From NCBI GenBank assembly GCA_934661165.1, contig CAKUJB010000002.1, forward strand, positions 1-61,898: a DNA stretch of 61,898 bases, read 5' to 3'. The stretch is from an uncultured Microbacteriaceae bacterium. Lineage in GTDB: Bacteria; Actinomycetota; Actinomycetes; Actinomycetales; Microbacteriaceae. The notes under the pieces are model-generated. The model had not been told where the DNA came from. It was given only the letters and a program-made list of their open reading frames with translations, and did no database searches. The translations under genes were made by a program, and so were the position numbers. This document shows, piece after piece, positions 61,628 through 61,898 of the stretch (positions are counted from its first letter, which is position 1; the number at the start of each line of letters is the position of its first letter).

Positions 61628-61898
61628 ATGGCGGCGACGGCGCACGGCGCGACGGGAGACTCGACGCTCGACGACGACCCCGTCGACGACACCGGGCACC
61701 TCGACGACCTCGCCGCACGCCTCGGCGTCGCCGCGCGCCGCCGCCAGCGCCGCGTCGCGCTCGCGACGACCGACGGGACGGTGAGCGCGCTCGACTGGAC
61801 CGACGACGGCGAGTCGCCCGAGTTCCTCTTCGCGCACGGGGGCGGGCTCAACGCGCACGCGTGGGACTCGACGCTCCTGCTCCTCGACCGGCCCGCCC
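61628..61898 (+). CDS. Alpha/beta hydrolase (partial, runs off the right edge)
   Basis: Starts at ATG 61628, 5 bp after gabD. An acidic ~28-residue N terminus is followed by DDLAARLGVAARRRQRRVALATTDGTVSALDW and then FLFAHGGGLNAHAWDSTLL, the HGGG oxyanion motif of alpha/beta hydrolases. About 90 residues are visible; the nucleophile lies beyond the edge. Probably cotranscribed with gabD. Confidence 0.75.
   Translation, partial: MAATAHGATGDSTLDDDPVDDTGHLDDLAARLGVAARRRQRRVALATTDGTVSALDWTDDGESPEFLFAHGGGLNAHAWDSTLLLLDRPA

Overview
The window is about 62 kb of very GC-rich DNA (roughly 70-75% by eye), with short spacers, many GTG/TTG starts and many 1- or 4-bp stop/start overlaps. The gene set points to an actinomycete: class Ib nrdHIE, a GlnR-type regulator, ppk next to a Nudix/histidine-phosphatase (MutT1-like), perM-purN-purH, monomeric isocitrate dehydrogenase, and CIRCE and HAIR heat-shock operators. 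The style resembles Microbacteriaceae (Micrococcales); the genus cannot be fixed from the sequence.

Layout. 1-1390: class Ib ribonucleotide reductase operon (nrdH-nrdI-nrdE, nrdE cut by the window edge) behind two NrdR-like boxes. 1638-6930: amino-sugar block (MsmK/UgpC-type ATPase, GH20 hexosaminidase, short NagA, convergent NagB), with a DUF1877 gene and a BrnT/BrnA-like toxin-antitoxin pair lying between nagA and nagB. 7232-10364: FUSC-like protein, YgfZ, nitrobindin-like protein and two tiny membrane proteins. 10434-14386: glnR, ppk, mutT1. 14725-20789: hypotheticals, TspO, tRNA-Lys, a VOC protein, a TyrA/FDX-ACB-like/prephenate dehydratase fusion and a VIT1-type transporter. 20793-23140: folD and glyA under a ZTP riboswitch. 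23389-26186: FMN-binding lipoprotein, ApbE, and an NqrB/RnfD-like membrane protein fused to a flavin reductase. 26384-26910: hsp20 with CIRCE and HAIR. 26994-38410: housekeeping genes (icd, purH/purN/perM, sucC/sucD, a CynX/NimT-like MFS gene).

39401-61622 is a catabolic region. HpaD, HpaE, HpaH and HpaI form the homoprotocatechuate meta-cleavage pathway. HpaF (isomerase) and HpaG (decarboxylase) are absent, and a RidA-RraA fusion sits where they would be expected. A MobA-like flavin hydroxylase with acetoacetyl-CoA synthetase, an IclR regulator and a TRAP transporter follow. Then come a 2-oxoacid dehydrogenase with a split AcoC-like E2, an IlvD/Edd dehydratase with a HIBADH-type dehydrogenase, and a succinate-semialdehyde dehydrogenase. 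Copies of an AATCGTATACGATT palindrome lie before hpaH, before the RidA-RraA/gntR/hpaE/hpaD operon and before the semialdehyde dehydrogenase. They suggest one GntR/FCD regulon covering ring cleavage through to succinate.

The word GAATGCG/CGCATTC recurs across the whole window, in genes and in intergenic hairpins, far more than base composition predicts. Some palindromic repeat copies lie in frame inside coding sequences.
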